DNA of 64,000 nucleotides, from positions 682,001 to 746,000 of the forward strand of contig NZ_FMCQ01000002.1 of NCBI RefSeq assembly GCF_900091605.1, in the 5' to 3' direction. Shown piece after piece: positions 24,607 to 32,572 of this stretch. Made by a program: the position numbers and the translations under genes. Every line of letters begins with the position of its first letter. Within the stretch, counting starts at the first letter, position 1. The notes beneath the pieces are model-generated. The model saw only the letters and a list, made by a program, of their open reading frames with translations, searched no databases and had not been told where the DNA came from. Source of the DNA: Micromonospora tulbaghiae (GTDB taxonomy: Bacteria > Actinomycetota > Actinomycetes > Mycobacteriales > Micromonosporaceae).

Positions 24607-24618
24607 GGTCTTCAGACC
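24607..24618. promoter_or_regulatory. Palindrome at the predicted start point of the ABC operon
   Basis: GGTCT-TC-AGACC is a perfect 5-bp inverted repeat placed 4 nt after a TAGCGT -10 box (24597-24602), at the expected transcription start and 21 nt before the GTG at 24640. It could be an operator for the adjacent response regulator or another factor. Confidence 0.4.
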
Positions 24619-24639
24619 GTGTCCGACAGGAGCACCACC

Positions 24640-25404
24640 GTGACCGCAACACCGACCACAGGCGTCGCCCTCGCCGCCCGCGCGCTGCGCAAGGAGTACG
24701 GCGCCGGGCAGTCCCGCGTCGTCGCGCTCGACGGCGTCGACCTCGACCTGGCCGCCGCCCGGTTCACCGCCGTCATGGGCCCGTCCGGCTCCGGCAAGTC
24801 CACGCTGCTGCACTGCCTCGCCGGCCTCGACCGGCCGACCGCCGGGGCGGTCCACATCGGTGACGCCGACCTGACGCGTCTCGACGACCGGCGGCTCACC
24901 CGGCTGCGCCGGGACCGGATCGGTTTCGTCTTCCAGAAGTTCAACCTGCTGCCCACGCTCACCGCCGAGGAGAACATCGTCCTCCCGCTGGCGATCGCCG
25001 GCCGCCGGCCGGACGCGACGTGGCTGCGTCAGGTGGTCGCCGCGGTGGGCCTGACCGACCGCCTCGGGCACCGTCCGGCGGAGTTGTCCGGCGGGCAGCA
25101 GCAGCGCGTCGCGGTGGCTCGCGCGCTGATCACCCGGCCGTGGGTGATCTTCGCCGACGAGCCGACCGGCAACCTCGACTCGCGCTCCGGCGCGGAGGTG
25201 CTGCGACTGCTGCGCGAGGCGGTGGACACGCTCGGCCAGACCGTCGTCATGGTGACCCACGACCCGGCCGCCGCCGCGCACGCCGACCGGGTGGTCTTCC
25301 TCGCCGACGGCCGGCTGGTCGACGAGCTGCACGAGCCGACCGTCGGCGACGTCCGGGACGCGCTGAGCCGGCTCGACCCGGCCGCGGCCCCGGCGGGGCG
25401 GTGA
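24640..25404 (+). CDS. ABC transporter ATP-binding protein, MacB/LolD type
   Basis: The 254-residue ATPase has Walker A GPSGSGKSTLL, Q-loop FQKFNLLPTLTAEEN, signature LSGGQQQRVAVARAL, Walker B VIFADEPTGNLDS and H-loop VTHD. The LDDRRLTRLRRDRIGFVFQ segment is typical of ATPases paired with FtsX-like permeases (MacB, LolD, bacitracin exporters). GTG at 24640 has AGGAG 7 nt upstream; GTG at 24619 is a weaker alternative lying inside the palindrome. It overlaps the permease by 4 nt and follows a two-component system, the usual layout for cell-envelope stress or antibiotic-response exporters. Confidence 0.93.
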   Translation: MTATPTTGVALAARALRKEYGAGQSRVVALDGVDLDLAAARFTAVMGPSGSGKSTLLHCLAGLDRPTAGAVHIGDADLTRLDDRRLTRLRRDRIGFVFQKFNLLPTLTAEENIVLPLAIAGRRPDATWLRQVVAAVGLTDRLGHRPAELSGGQQQRVAVARALITRPWVIFADEPTGNLDSRSGAEVLRLLREAVDTLGQTVVMVTHDPAAAAHADRVVFLADGRLVDELHEPTVGDVRDALSRLDPAAAPAGR

Positions 25405-28142
25405 GCGGCATGCTGCGCCTGACCCTGCGCCAGGTCCGCGCCGACGGCCTGCGCCTGCTGCTGTCCTCGCTGGCCGTCGTGCTCGGCGTCGCGTTCGTCG
25501 CCGGCACGCTGATGTTCATCGACGGCATGCGCGCCGGGGCGTACGAGCGGGCCGGTGAGTTCGACCGACACACCGACGTGGCCGCGTACGCCGAGACCGA
25601 CCCGCTGCCCCCGGCGCTCGTGGACCGGGTACGCGCCGTCGACGGGGTGGCCGCCGCCGCGGGCGAGCTGACCGGCTCCGCCGGGGTGGTCGGCGCCGAC
25701 GGCCGTCCCGTGCTCGGGTACGCGGTGCTCGCCGCGATCCCGACCGAGGCGGACCTCCAGTCCTACGACGTGGTGACCGGGCGGCTGCCACAGCGCCCCG
25801 GCGAGGTGGTGCTGGACGACGAGACCGTCGCCGAGCAGCGCTTCACGGTGGGCGGCCCGGTGTCGATCGGCGGGCGGGACGGTGCGGCCCGCCCGTTCAC
25901 CCTGGTCGGCACCGTCGACGTGGACGGCAGCTCCCGCGACGTCGGTGGCCCGTACATCGGGCTGACCGGCCCGGACGCGCTCACCGTCAGCGGCGAGAAG
26001 GGCTATGGCCGGATCATGGTGGCGGCGCGGCCCGGAGTGGACGCGGCGGCGCTCGCCGACCGGGTCCGCGCCGTGGTGGGGCCGGACGTGACGGTCCGGG
26101 ACCGGGACGCCGTCCTCGACGCGGCCGTCGACGACGCGGTACGCGACCTGCGGCAGTTCGGGATGCTGCTGGGCACGTTCGCGGCGGTGGCGGTGGTGGT
26201 GGCCGGCTTCGTGATCGCCAACACCTTCGCCATCGTGCTCGCCCAGCGCTCCCGGCGTACCGCGCTGCTGCGCCTGGTCGGCGCCACCCGGGGCCAGATC
26301 TACCGGGCCACGCTGTCCGAGGCGGCGGTGACCGGCCTGCTCGCCTCCGCGGCCGGGGTGCTGGCCGGCGCGGCGGTGGCCGGGGGCCTCGGCCTCCTGC
26401 TCGCCGGCACGGGGGCGCCGCTCGGCGGCGGACTCACCCTGACCCCGCGTACGCTGCTGGTCTCGCTGGGGCTGGGGACGCTGCTCACCGTGGCATCGGC
26501 CGCGTTGCCGGCCTGGCAGGGCACGCGGGTCGCCCCGGTGGCCGCGCTCACCGACGCGGCGATCAACCCGGTCCGCCCGGCCGGGCGGCTCCGGCTGGCG
26601 GTCGGCGCGCTGGCGCTCGCCGCCGGTGTGGCGGCGCTGGCCGGCGCCGGGGCCACCGGTCAGGTGGTGCTGGTCGCGGCCGGCGGGTTGCTGGCCTTCG
26701 GCGGCATCGTGGCGTTCGGCCCGGTGCTGGTGCCGGCGCTGGTACGGGTGCTCGGCGGGCCGTTCCGCGCGGCGTTCGGCGCGACCGGCGGGCTGGCCGT
26801 GTCGAACGCGGTGCGCAACCCGCGCCGGGTCGCCGCGACCGCGACGGCCATGGTGATCGGCATCGGGCTGGTCTCGGCCTTCGTGGTCGGCGCGGCGAGC
26901 GTCAAGTCCGGCATCGAACGCGCGGTGGACGCGCGGATCGGCGTGGACTTCCTGGTCACCGGCATCGGCGGTGACCTGCCGGCCACGCTCGCCGACGACT
27001 TGGCCGCCCGCCCGGAGCTGGGTGTGGTGCACGAGCAGCGCAGCCGGGTGGTCGGCGACGTGCAGCTGCGCGCCGCGCATCCGGCGCTGGTCCGGCGGAC
27101 GCTGTCCGCCGTGGACGCCGGTGACCCGGCGGACCTGGGGCCGGGGTCGGTGCTGGTGCACCGCGAACTGGCCGCGGACCGGGGCTGGGCGGCCGGCTCC
27201 ACGATCACCCTCGCCGGGCGGCCGTTCCGGGTCGCCGCGGTGGTGGCCGACGAGGAGCCGGTGCTGGCCGGCAGCCCGGTGCCCGCCGGTCACCTGGTGG
27301 ACGTGCTGGACGCCGACTTCAGCGCCCTGTTCCCCGCCGAGCGCGGCTACCTGGCCGAGGTGGACCCGGCCGCCGGGGTGAGCGTCGACGCGGCCCGGAG
27401 GGCTGTCGAGTCGGTGCTGGCCCGATACCCGACGGTGAACGTGATGGACCAGGCCGCGTACAAGAAGATGCTCACCGGCACGGTCGACCTGGTGCTGGGG
27501 TTCGTCACCGCGCTGCTCGGCCTGGCCGTGGTGATCTCGCTGGTCGGGGTCGCCAACACGCTCAGTCTGTCCGTGGTGGAACGCACCCGGGAGACCGCGG
27601 TGCTGCGCGCGGTCGGCCTCAGCCGGGCCGGGATGCGGGGCGTGCTCGCGGTCGAGGCGGTGCTCACCGCGCTCGTCGGCACGCTGCTCGGCATCGCGCT
27701 CGGCACCGGGACGGCGGCCGGGGCGACGGCCGTGGTGGCCCGCATCGGCGGTGACTTCACGCTGGTGCTGCCCTGGGGACGGATCGGGCTGATCGTCGCG
27801 GTGTCGGTGGTGGCCGCGCTGCTCGCCTCGCTCCGGACACGGACGAGCCGGCTCCGCCGTGGGCGGGGCCGGCTCGTGGGTGCCGTGGGTCAGGGCTGGG
27901 TGACCGGCTGCCCGCCGGTGTCTCCGCCGCCGGTGCCGGTGCCGGGGTCGGCGGTGGTCGGGTCCGGCGCCGGCGCCGTGGTGGGTGCCGTCGTCGTCGG
28001 CGCGCTGGACGGCGTGCTGCTCGGCTCGTCCGTCGGGGCGGGCTCGTCAGTCACGCTCGGCTGCGCCGACGGGATCGCCGAGGCGCTCGGCGTCACCGAG
28101 GGCGTGGCCGACGGCCGGCCGCCCGGACCGGCCGGGCGGTAG
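25401..28142 (+). CDS. FtsX-like ABC permease with an aberrant read-through C terminus
   Basis: The predicted 913-residue permease has the expected fold: a first membrane helix (LLLSSLAVVLGVAFVAGTLM), a large extracytoplasmic MacB-PCD domain, a first FtsX domain of three helices (from about 250), a second extracytoplasmic domain, and a final FtsX domain with VVERTRETAVLRAVGLSRAGM. After the last helix (SVVAALLASL, about residue 810) the normal ending is missing. The frame continues through a 16-bp terminator hairpin at 27843 and runs antisense to the kinase gene for 253 nt, adding about 100 low-complexity Gly/Val/Ala residues. A lost stop or a small frameshift near 27,835 is the simplest explanation; the functional protein probably ends there. 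GTG at 25401 (GTGA overlap) or ATG at 25410 starts it. Confidence 0.82.
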   Translation: MSGMLRLTLRQVRADGLRLLLSSLAVVLGVAFVAGTLMFIDGMRAGAYERAGEFDRHTDVAAYAETDPLPPALVDRVRAVDGVAAAAGELTGSAGVVGADGRPVLGYAVLAAIPTEADLQSYDVVTGRLPQRPGEVVLDDETVAEQRFTVGGPVSIGGRDGAARPFTLVGTVDVDGSSRDVGGPYIGLTGPDALTVSGEKGYGRIMVAARPGVDAAALADRVRAVVGPDVTVRDRDAVLDAAVDDAVRDLRQFGMLLGTFAAVAVVVAGFVIANTFAIVLAQRSRRTALLRLVGATRGQIYRATLSEAAVTGLLASAAGVLAGAAVAGGLGLLLAGTGAPLGGGLTLTPRTLLVSLGLGTLLTVASAALPAWQGTRVAPVAALTDAAINPVRPAGRLRLAVGALALAAGVAALAGAGATGQVVLVAAGGLLAFGGIVAFGPVLVPALVRVLGGPFRAAFGATGGLAVSNAVRNPRRVAATATAMVIGIGLVSAFVVGAASVKSGIERAVDARIGVDFLVTGIGGDLPATLADDLAARPELGVVHEQRSRVVGDVQLRAAHPALVRRTLSAVDAGDPADLGPGSVLVHRELAADRGWAAGSTITLAGRPFRVAAVVADEEPVLAGSPVPAGHLVDVLDADFSALFPAERGYLAEVDPAAGVSVDAARRAVESVLARYPTVNVMDQAAYKKMLTGTVDLVLGFVTALLGLAVVISLVGVANTLSLSVVERTRETAVLRAVGLSRAGMRGVLAVEAVLTALVGTLLGIALGTGTAAGATAVVARIGGDFTLVLPWGRIGLIVAVSVVAALLASLRTRTSRLRRGRGRLVGAVGQGWVTGCPPVSPPPVPVPGSAVVGSGAGAVVGAVVVGALDGVLLGSSVGAGSSVTLGCADGIAEALGVTEGVADGRPPGPAGR
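27843..27877. terminator. Bidirectional terminator inside the permease read-through region
   Basis: A 16-bp stem (27843-27858 with 27862-27877, one G-U wobble) with a GTG loop lies 13 nt past the kinase stop. On the other strand it falls just after the permease's last membrane helix. It looks like the natural terminator shared by the convergent genes. Confidence 0.75.
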
Positions 28143-29281
28143 GTGTAGTAGTCGTCATCCGCCGACGGCTCGTCGGCGACCGGCTCGGCGGCCTGGTCGC
28201 TCGGCGCCACCGCGGGCGCCGTCTTGTCGATCTTCGTAGCGGGTTCGGCCGTGTCGTTCGCGGCCGCCACCAGTGCGCCCAGCGCGCCCATCGCCACCAG
28301 CACCGCGCCGAGCGCCCCGACGAGCGTGCCGCGCCGGCCCCGCCGCCGCGACGTCGCCACCGCGGCGCCCGGGCGGACCGCCGGCTGGTCGTCCCGCGAC
28401 CGCGCCGTACCCGCGGCGCCACGCAGCGCCACGGTCGCCGTCGGCGAGTCGGTACGCGCGGCCCGCGCCGCGTCGGCCATCGCCGCCGCGCTCGGGTAGC
28501 GGTCGGCCGGATCCTTCGCCAGCGCCCGCGACACCAGTTCCCGCACCGACGCCGGGATATCCGCCGGCAGCTCCGGCGGCTCGTCGTCGAGATGGCGTAC
28601 GGCCACCTGGAGGGGGTTGTCGCCGGTGAACGGCGGGCTGCCGGTGAGGCAGCAGTACGCGACGGCGCCGAGCGCGTACACGTCGGTGGCACCAGAGACG
28701 GGCCGGCCGGCGGCCTGCTCCGGCGCCATGTAGAGGGCAGTGCCGGGCACCGCGTTCGTGCTGGTGATGCTCGTGACGTTGGTCGAGCGGGCCACCCCGA
28801 AGTCGACCAGGACCACGGTGCCGTCGTCCTGCACGAGCAGGTTGCTCGGCTTCACGTCCCGGTGGACGATGCCCCGGTCGTGCGCCGCGTGCAGCGCCTG
28901 CGCCACCTGGGCCACGATCGACATCGTCTCGGCGACCTCGAGCTGCCCGGCGGTTTCGATCCGCCGCGACAGCGGCTCACCGGCGACGAACTCCATCACC
29001 AGGTAGTCGGCCCGGCCGCCGCTGGGCAGGTCGTCCTCACCGCAGTCGAAGACCTGGACCACGCCGGGGTGGCGCAGCGAGGCCATGATCCGGGCCTCGG
29101 AACGGAATCGGGCGATGAAGTCGGGGTCGGACACCAGGGCGGGAAGCAGCACCTTCACCGCGACCGGACGACCGAGGACCAGGTCGGTGGCACGCCAGAC
29201 GTCGCCCATGCCGCCGGTGGCGACACGGTCATCCAGGCGGTACCGACCGCTGAGTACGACGTCTGAGGACAGCACCCCCAT
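27890..29281 (-). CDS. PknB-type membrane serine/threonine protein kinase
   Basis: The 463-residue protein has an N-terminal kinase domain (about 13-270) with G-loop VATGGMGDVWRA, catalytic Lys in VAVKVLLPA, catalytic loop HRDVKPSNLL, DFG in VLVDFGVARS, and APE-equivalent YMAPEQAAG. A Ser/Thr/Arg-rich juxtamembrane stretch and one membrane helix (GALGAVLVAMGALGALVAAA, about 325-347) follow. The outer tail of about 115 residues is Pro/Thr/Ser-rich, with no PASTA or other sensor domain. ATG at 29281 directly abuts a TACGGT box. If transcription starts 6-7 nt after that box, the GTG at 29275 would be the real leaderless start, two codons in. Confidence 0.9.
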   Translation of the reverse strand: MGVLSSDVVLSGRYRLDDRVATGGMGDVWRATDLVLGRPVAVKVLLPALVSDPDFIARFRSEARIMASLRHPGVVQVFDCGEDDLPSGGRADYLVMEFVAGEPLSRRIETAGQLEVAETMSIVAQVAQALHAAHDRGIVHRDVKPSNLLVQDDGTVVLVDFGVARSTNVTSITSTNAVPGTALYMAPEQAAGRPVSGATDVYALGAVAYCCLTGSPPFTGDNPLQVAVRHLDDEPPELPADIPASVRELVSRALAKDPADRYPSAAAMADAARAARTDSPTATVALRGAAGTARSRDDQPAVRPGAAVATSRRRGRRGTLVGALGAVLVAMGALGALVAAANDTAEPATKIDKTAPAVAPSDQAAEPVADEPSADDDYYTYRPAGPGGRPSATPSVTPSASAIPSAQPSVTDEPAPTDEPSSTPSSAPTTTAPTTAPAPDPTTADPGTGTGGGDTGGQPVTQP

Positions 29282-29772
29282 ACCGTACCCACAGCAGGCG
29301 CGAAGTATTTCCCGCGATATCCGCGTCCGGCTCCGCCGGCCCGAACGGCCGGGTGCCCGGCAGCCGGGACGCCGATCGGCTGATCGTGATCGACCCGGTA
29401 CGATCGGCCAGAAAGTCATGCGCCCCCGCGCTCGCGGTCCGCCGTGCCGGCGGTGATCCATCCGGGGGAGCGTCGCGACCGCCCTGAGCGTTACCCCGAC
29501 ACGCCGATGGCGGGGCTAGACATTTCTCTCTGTTTTCCCCGCCTCCGACGGCTTGCCGAAGCACTCGGTCCCTCCCGGAGTCGGCCCGACTCCCGGCCGC
29601 CCCGGGTCGCCGGTACGGTATGTCCCGCCGACGCCCGTGCCGCGCGGCAGTGTCCAAGGCGCACCGCACGCTCGTGCGCGTGCCTGATCAGCTCACCGGG
29701 GGGCCGAGTGCGGATGGCGGTGTGGTCGGCACCCGTCGACGCCCGGCGTCGGGCCGTCACGGGACGGCAAGC
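29282..29772. other. 491-bp interval between the kinase and sigma-factor genes
   Basis: No convincing gene. It holds the divergent promoters: TACGGT read leftward immediately before the kinase start, and TACGAT at 29399 and TACGGT at 29614 read rightward. A pyrimidine-rich, less G+C-rich stretch lies around 29520-29545 (TTTCTCTCTGTTTTCC). In-frame extension of the sigma factor is open back to 29620, so part of the interval could be coding if that start is used. Confidence 0.5.
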
Positions 29773-30399
29773 GTGACGGCCGAGCTGAACGAGGCGGTCG
29801 CCGGGGCGCAGGCGGGCGACGAGGAGGCGTTCCGTTTCCTCTACCGCAGCCTGCAACCCGCGCTGCTGCGCTACCTGACCGCCCTCGTCGGTGCCGACGC
29901 CGAGGACGTGGCCTCGGAGGCGTGGCTCCAGATCTCGCGCGACCTGCCGTCGTTCACCGGCGGCGAGTTCCGCGCATGGGTGGTCACGATCGCCCGCAAC
30001 CGAGCCATGGACCATCTGCGCCGGCAGCGGCGGCGTCCCTCCGTGCCGGTGCCCCTGCAGGCGCTCAACGACCTGGCCGCCGACGTCGACACCGCCGACC
30101 GGGCCGGTGAGGCGATCGCCACCGAGAGCGCGTTGGCGCTGATCCGTACGCTGCCGCCGGCCGAGGCCGAGGCGGTGATGCTGCGGGCCGTCATCGGCCT
30201 GGACGCGGAGACGGCCGGACGGGTGCTGGGCCGGCGGGCCGGCGCGGTTCGTACCGCCGCGCACCGGGGCCTGCGCCGGCTGGCCGCGCTGCTGGAGCGC
30301 TCGGCGGCGTCGGACGACGTCCGGGACGCCGTCGCGCCGCGTCCCCGTACCGACCGCCAGGTGCCGCACGCGCCCGAGGCCGAGCCGGCGGAGGGCTGA
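29773..30399 (+). CDS. ECF-type RNA polymerase sigma factor
   Basis: The 208-residue protein has sigma region 2 (EEAFRFLYRSLQPALLRYLTAL, then AEDVASEAWLQISRDL with the -10-recognition helix, and RAWVVTIARNRAMDHLRRQ) and region 4 (TLPPAEAEAVMLRAVIGLDAET, helix-turn-helix, RTAAHRGLRRL). The tail is acidic/Pro-rich. GTG at 29773 is chosen because the sigma fold begins directly after it; GTG or ATG starts back to 29620 are possible, the last abutting a TACGGT box. The next gene encodes a single-pass membrane protein and is a candidate anti-sigma factor. Confidence 0.85.
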   Translation: MTAELNEAVAGAQAGDEEAFRFLYRSLQPALLRYLTALVGADAEDVASEAWLQISRDLPSFTGGEFRAWVVTIARNRAMDHLRRQRRRPSVPVPLQALNDLAADVDTADRAGEAIATESALALIRTLPPAEAEAVMLRAVIGLDAETAGRVLGRRAGAVRTAAHRGLRRLAALLERSAASDDVRDAVAPRPRTDRQVPHAPEAEPAEG

Positions 30400-30418
30400 C
30401 GTGAGGGGAGACGACGGC

Positions 30419-31180
30419 ATGCACGCTCGCCGGTCCGGCGGGCCCGCCGACCGGGCGGAATCCGACCGCCTGCTCGACGCGGCGCGCGCCGGCACGCCGC
30501 CGGGGGCCGACGCCGACCCGCTGACCCGGCTGCTGTCCGCCGCCGCCGGACCGGCGGCCCCCGGCGAGGTCGCCGGGGAGGAGCGGGCGCTCGCCGCCTT
30601 CCGGGCGGCCCGCGCCACGGACGGGACGGCCCCGACGGCGGCGGCGGTGGCCGCGCCGCGCCCGCGCCGGCGCCTGCGGATCGCCGCCGCGCTGTCCGGG
30701 CTGGCCGCCACCGCGGTCGCCGGGGTGGCGTTCGCCGCCGTGCGCCTGGACCGCCCTCCCGAGCCGGTGGTCCCGCCCGCGACGACGGCCGGACCCACCG
30801 GCGCCGGACCGACCGGCACCGGCCCCGGCGTCACCGGGCCGTCGCGGCCGGCGCCGGGCACCCCGGCCGGCGACGCGTCCGGCGCGGCGTCGCCACCGGC
30901 GCCGACCCCGGCGTCGTCCGGGACGCCGAGCGCCGAGGGCGGGCCACCCGCGCCCGCGGCCACCAGCGGCCGGATGGCCGGCCACTGCCGCGCCTACCTG
31001 GCCAAGCCGGAACGGCAGCGGGAGAAGGCGCTCACCACGCCGGGCTTCGCCGACCTGGTGGCCGCCGCGGGCGGCCCCGAGCAGGTGGAGAGCTACTGCC
31101 GGAACCTGGTCGGCGCGCCGGCGGAGGGCCCGGACGACGAGCCGGAGCCCGAGCGCCCGGGTCCGCGGACGGACGACTGA
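30419..31180 (+). CDS. Single-pass membrane protein, candidate anti-sigma factor
   Basis: The 253-residue protein has a cytoplasmic N-terminal part of about 90 residues (acidic/Ala-rich), one membrane helix (IAAALSGLAATAVAGVAFAA), a long Pro/Gly/Thr/Ala-rich extracellular linker, and a compact C-terminal segment with two Cys (GHCRAYLAKPERQREKAL ... VESYCRNLV) that could form a disulfide. Position 19 nt after an ECF sigma gene and the topology argue for a regulator of that sigma, but no zinc-binding HxxxCxxC motif is seen. ATG at 30419 has GGGGAG 8 nt upstream; GTG at 30401 is a weaker option. Confidence 0.65.
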   Translation: MHARRSGGPADRAESDRLLDAARAGTPPGADADPLTRLLSAAAGPAAPGEVAGEERALAAFRAARATDGTAPTAAAVAAPRPRRRLRIAAALSGLAATAVAGVAFAAVRLDRPPEPVVPPATTAGPTGAGPTGTGPGVTGPSRPAPGTPAGDASGAASPPAPTPASSGTPSAEGGPPAPAATSGRMAGHCRAYLAKPERQREKALTTPGFADLVAAAGGPEQVESYCRNLVGAPAEGPDDEPEPERPGPRTDD

Positions 31181-31336
31181 ACGCCGCGGCGCAATCAGAT
31201 TCCGGACAAAATTTCATCTCTCCGGGCAAGCGGATCTCGTCTGCTAGACAGAGGATGGTTGGGCGGCGTTCCCGTGCCGTCCCGGCCGGGCGCGTCGCGA
31301 CGACGTCGTCGCCCATCGCCGAGGAGGAGCCGTCCC

Positions 31337-32572
31337 ATGGTGATGTCGCCGGATCTGGACCGGGCAGTCGTCCTGGGGGACGAGGAGGCGGCCCGGGGCC
31401 ACCTGGCCCGGATCTGCTTCAAGACCGGGCCACCCGCACTCGTCGGCGTCGAACTGGAGTGGACCGTGCACGACGCCGCGGACCCGGCCCGGCCGGTCGA
31501 CCGCGAGCGACTACGCGAGGCGCTGGGGCGGCACAGCCCCGTGGCCCTCGACCCCACCAGCCCGGCCGACGAGCTCCGGCGCGGCGGCGCCGTGACCGTG
31601 GAGCCCGGCGGGCAGGTGGAGATCTCCGCGACACCGCGATCGTCGGTCGCCGCGCTCATCCTCGCCACCGAGGCCGACGTCGCCGAGCTGCGGGCCCGGC
31701 TGGACGCCGCCGGCCTGGTGCTCGGCCGCAGCGGCATCGACCCCTGGCGCCTTCCCCGGCCCGTCGTGGAGACCCCGCGCTACCGGGCCATGCGGTGTGC
31801 CTTCGACCGCCGTGGCCCGGCGGGACGGGCGATGATGTACAGCACCGCCGGCCTCCAGGTCTGCCTGGACGCGGGCGAGCCGGGCCATCTGGCGCAGCGG
31901 TGGGCCGCCGCGCACGCCGTCGGCCCGCCGCTGCTCGCCGCCTTCGCCACCGCCGACCGGCACGCGGGGCGCCGCACCGGCTGGGCCTCCGCCCGGATGG
32001 CCACCTGGCTGGCCATCGACCCGGCCCGGACGCGTCCGGTCTGGTCGCCCGAGCGCGCCGACGAGGACCCGGTGGCGGCCTGGACCGGGTACGCGCTCGC
32101 CGCGCCGCTGCTCTGCGTACGCGGCGACGGCCCGGACTGGACCGCGCCGCCCGGTGTCACGTTCGCCGACTGGCTGGCCGGGGCGCTGCCCCGCCCGCCC
32201 ACCACCGACGACCTGGAATACCACCTCAGCACGCTGTTCCCGCCGGTACGCCCGCGCGGCTACCTGGAGCTGCGCTACCTGGACACCCAGCCCGGCCCGG
32301 AGTGGACCGTGCCGCTGGCGGTGCTGGCGGCGATCTTCGCCGACCCGGCGACCACCCGGGACGCGCTGGCGGCTGCTGCTCCGGTCGCCGACCGGTGGCG
32401 CGCGGCGGCCCGGTGCGGGCTGGCCGAGCGCCCGCTGGCGACCGCCGCGGCGGCGCTGTTCGACCTGGCCCTGACGGCCCTGCCCCGGCTGGAACTGCCG
32501 GCCGGCATCCACGACGAGACCCAGCGAGCGATCCGGCGGCACCGCGCCGCCGCGGAGAGGGGACACCGGTGA
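31337..32572 (+). CDS. egtA: Glutamate-cysteine ligase EgtA (ergothioneine biosynthesis)
   Basis: The 411-residue GCS2-type ligase makes gamma-glutamylcysteine, the sulfur donor for ergothioneine. Visible signatures are VGVELEWTVHD near the N terminus (ATP/metal-binding Glu residues), LTPTSP-like DPTSPADELRRGGAVTVEPGGQVEIS, and RGYLELRYLDTQPG. ATG at 31337 has the ribosome site GAGGAGGAG 7 nt upstream. It is first of four tightly packed egt genes; EgtB follows with a 4-nt overlap. A TAGACA box at 31245-31250 could be the operon's -10. Confidence 0.93.
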   Translation: MVMSPDLDRAVVLGDEEAARGHLARICFKTGPPALVGVELEWTVHDAADPARPVDRERLREALGRHSPVALDPTSPADELRRGGAVTVEPGGQVEISATPRSSVAALILATEADVAELRARLDAAGLVLGRSGIDPWRLPRPVVETPRYRAMRCAFDRRGPAGRAMMYSTAGLQVCLDAGEPGHLAQRWAAAHAVGPPLLAAFATADRHAGRRTGWASARMATWLAIDPARTRPVWSPERADEDPVAAWTGYALAAPLLCVRGDGPDWTAPPGVTFADWLAGALPRPPTTDDLEYHLSTLFPPVRPRGYLELRYLDTQPGPEWTVPLAVLAAIFADPATTRDALAAAAPVADRWRAAARCGLAERPLATAAAALFDLALTALPRLELPAGIHDETQRAIRRHRAAAERGHR

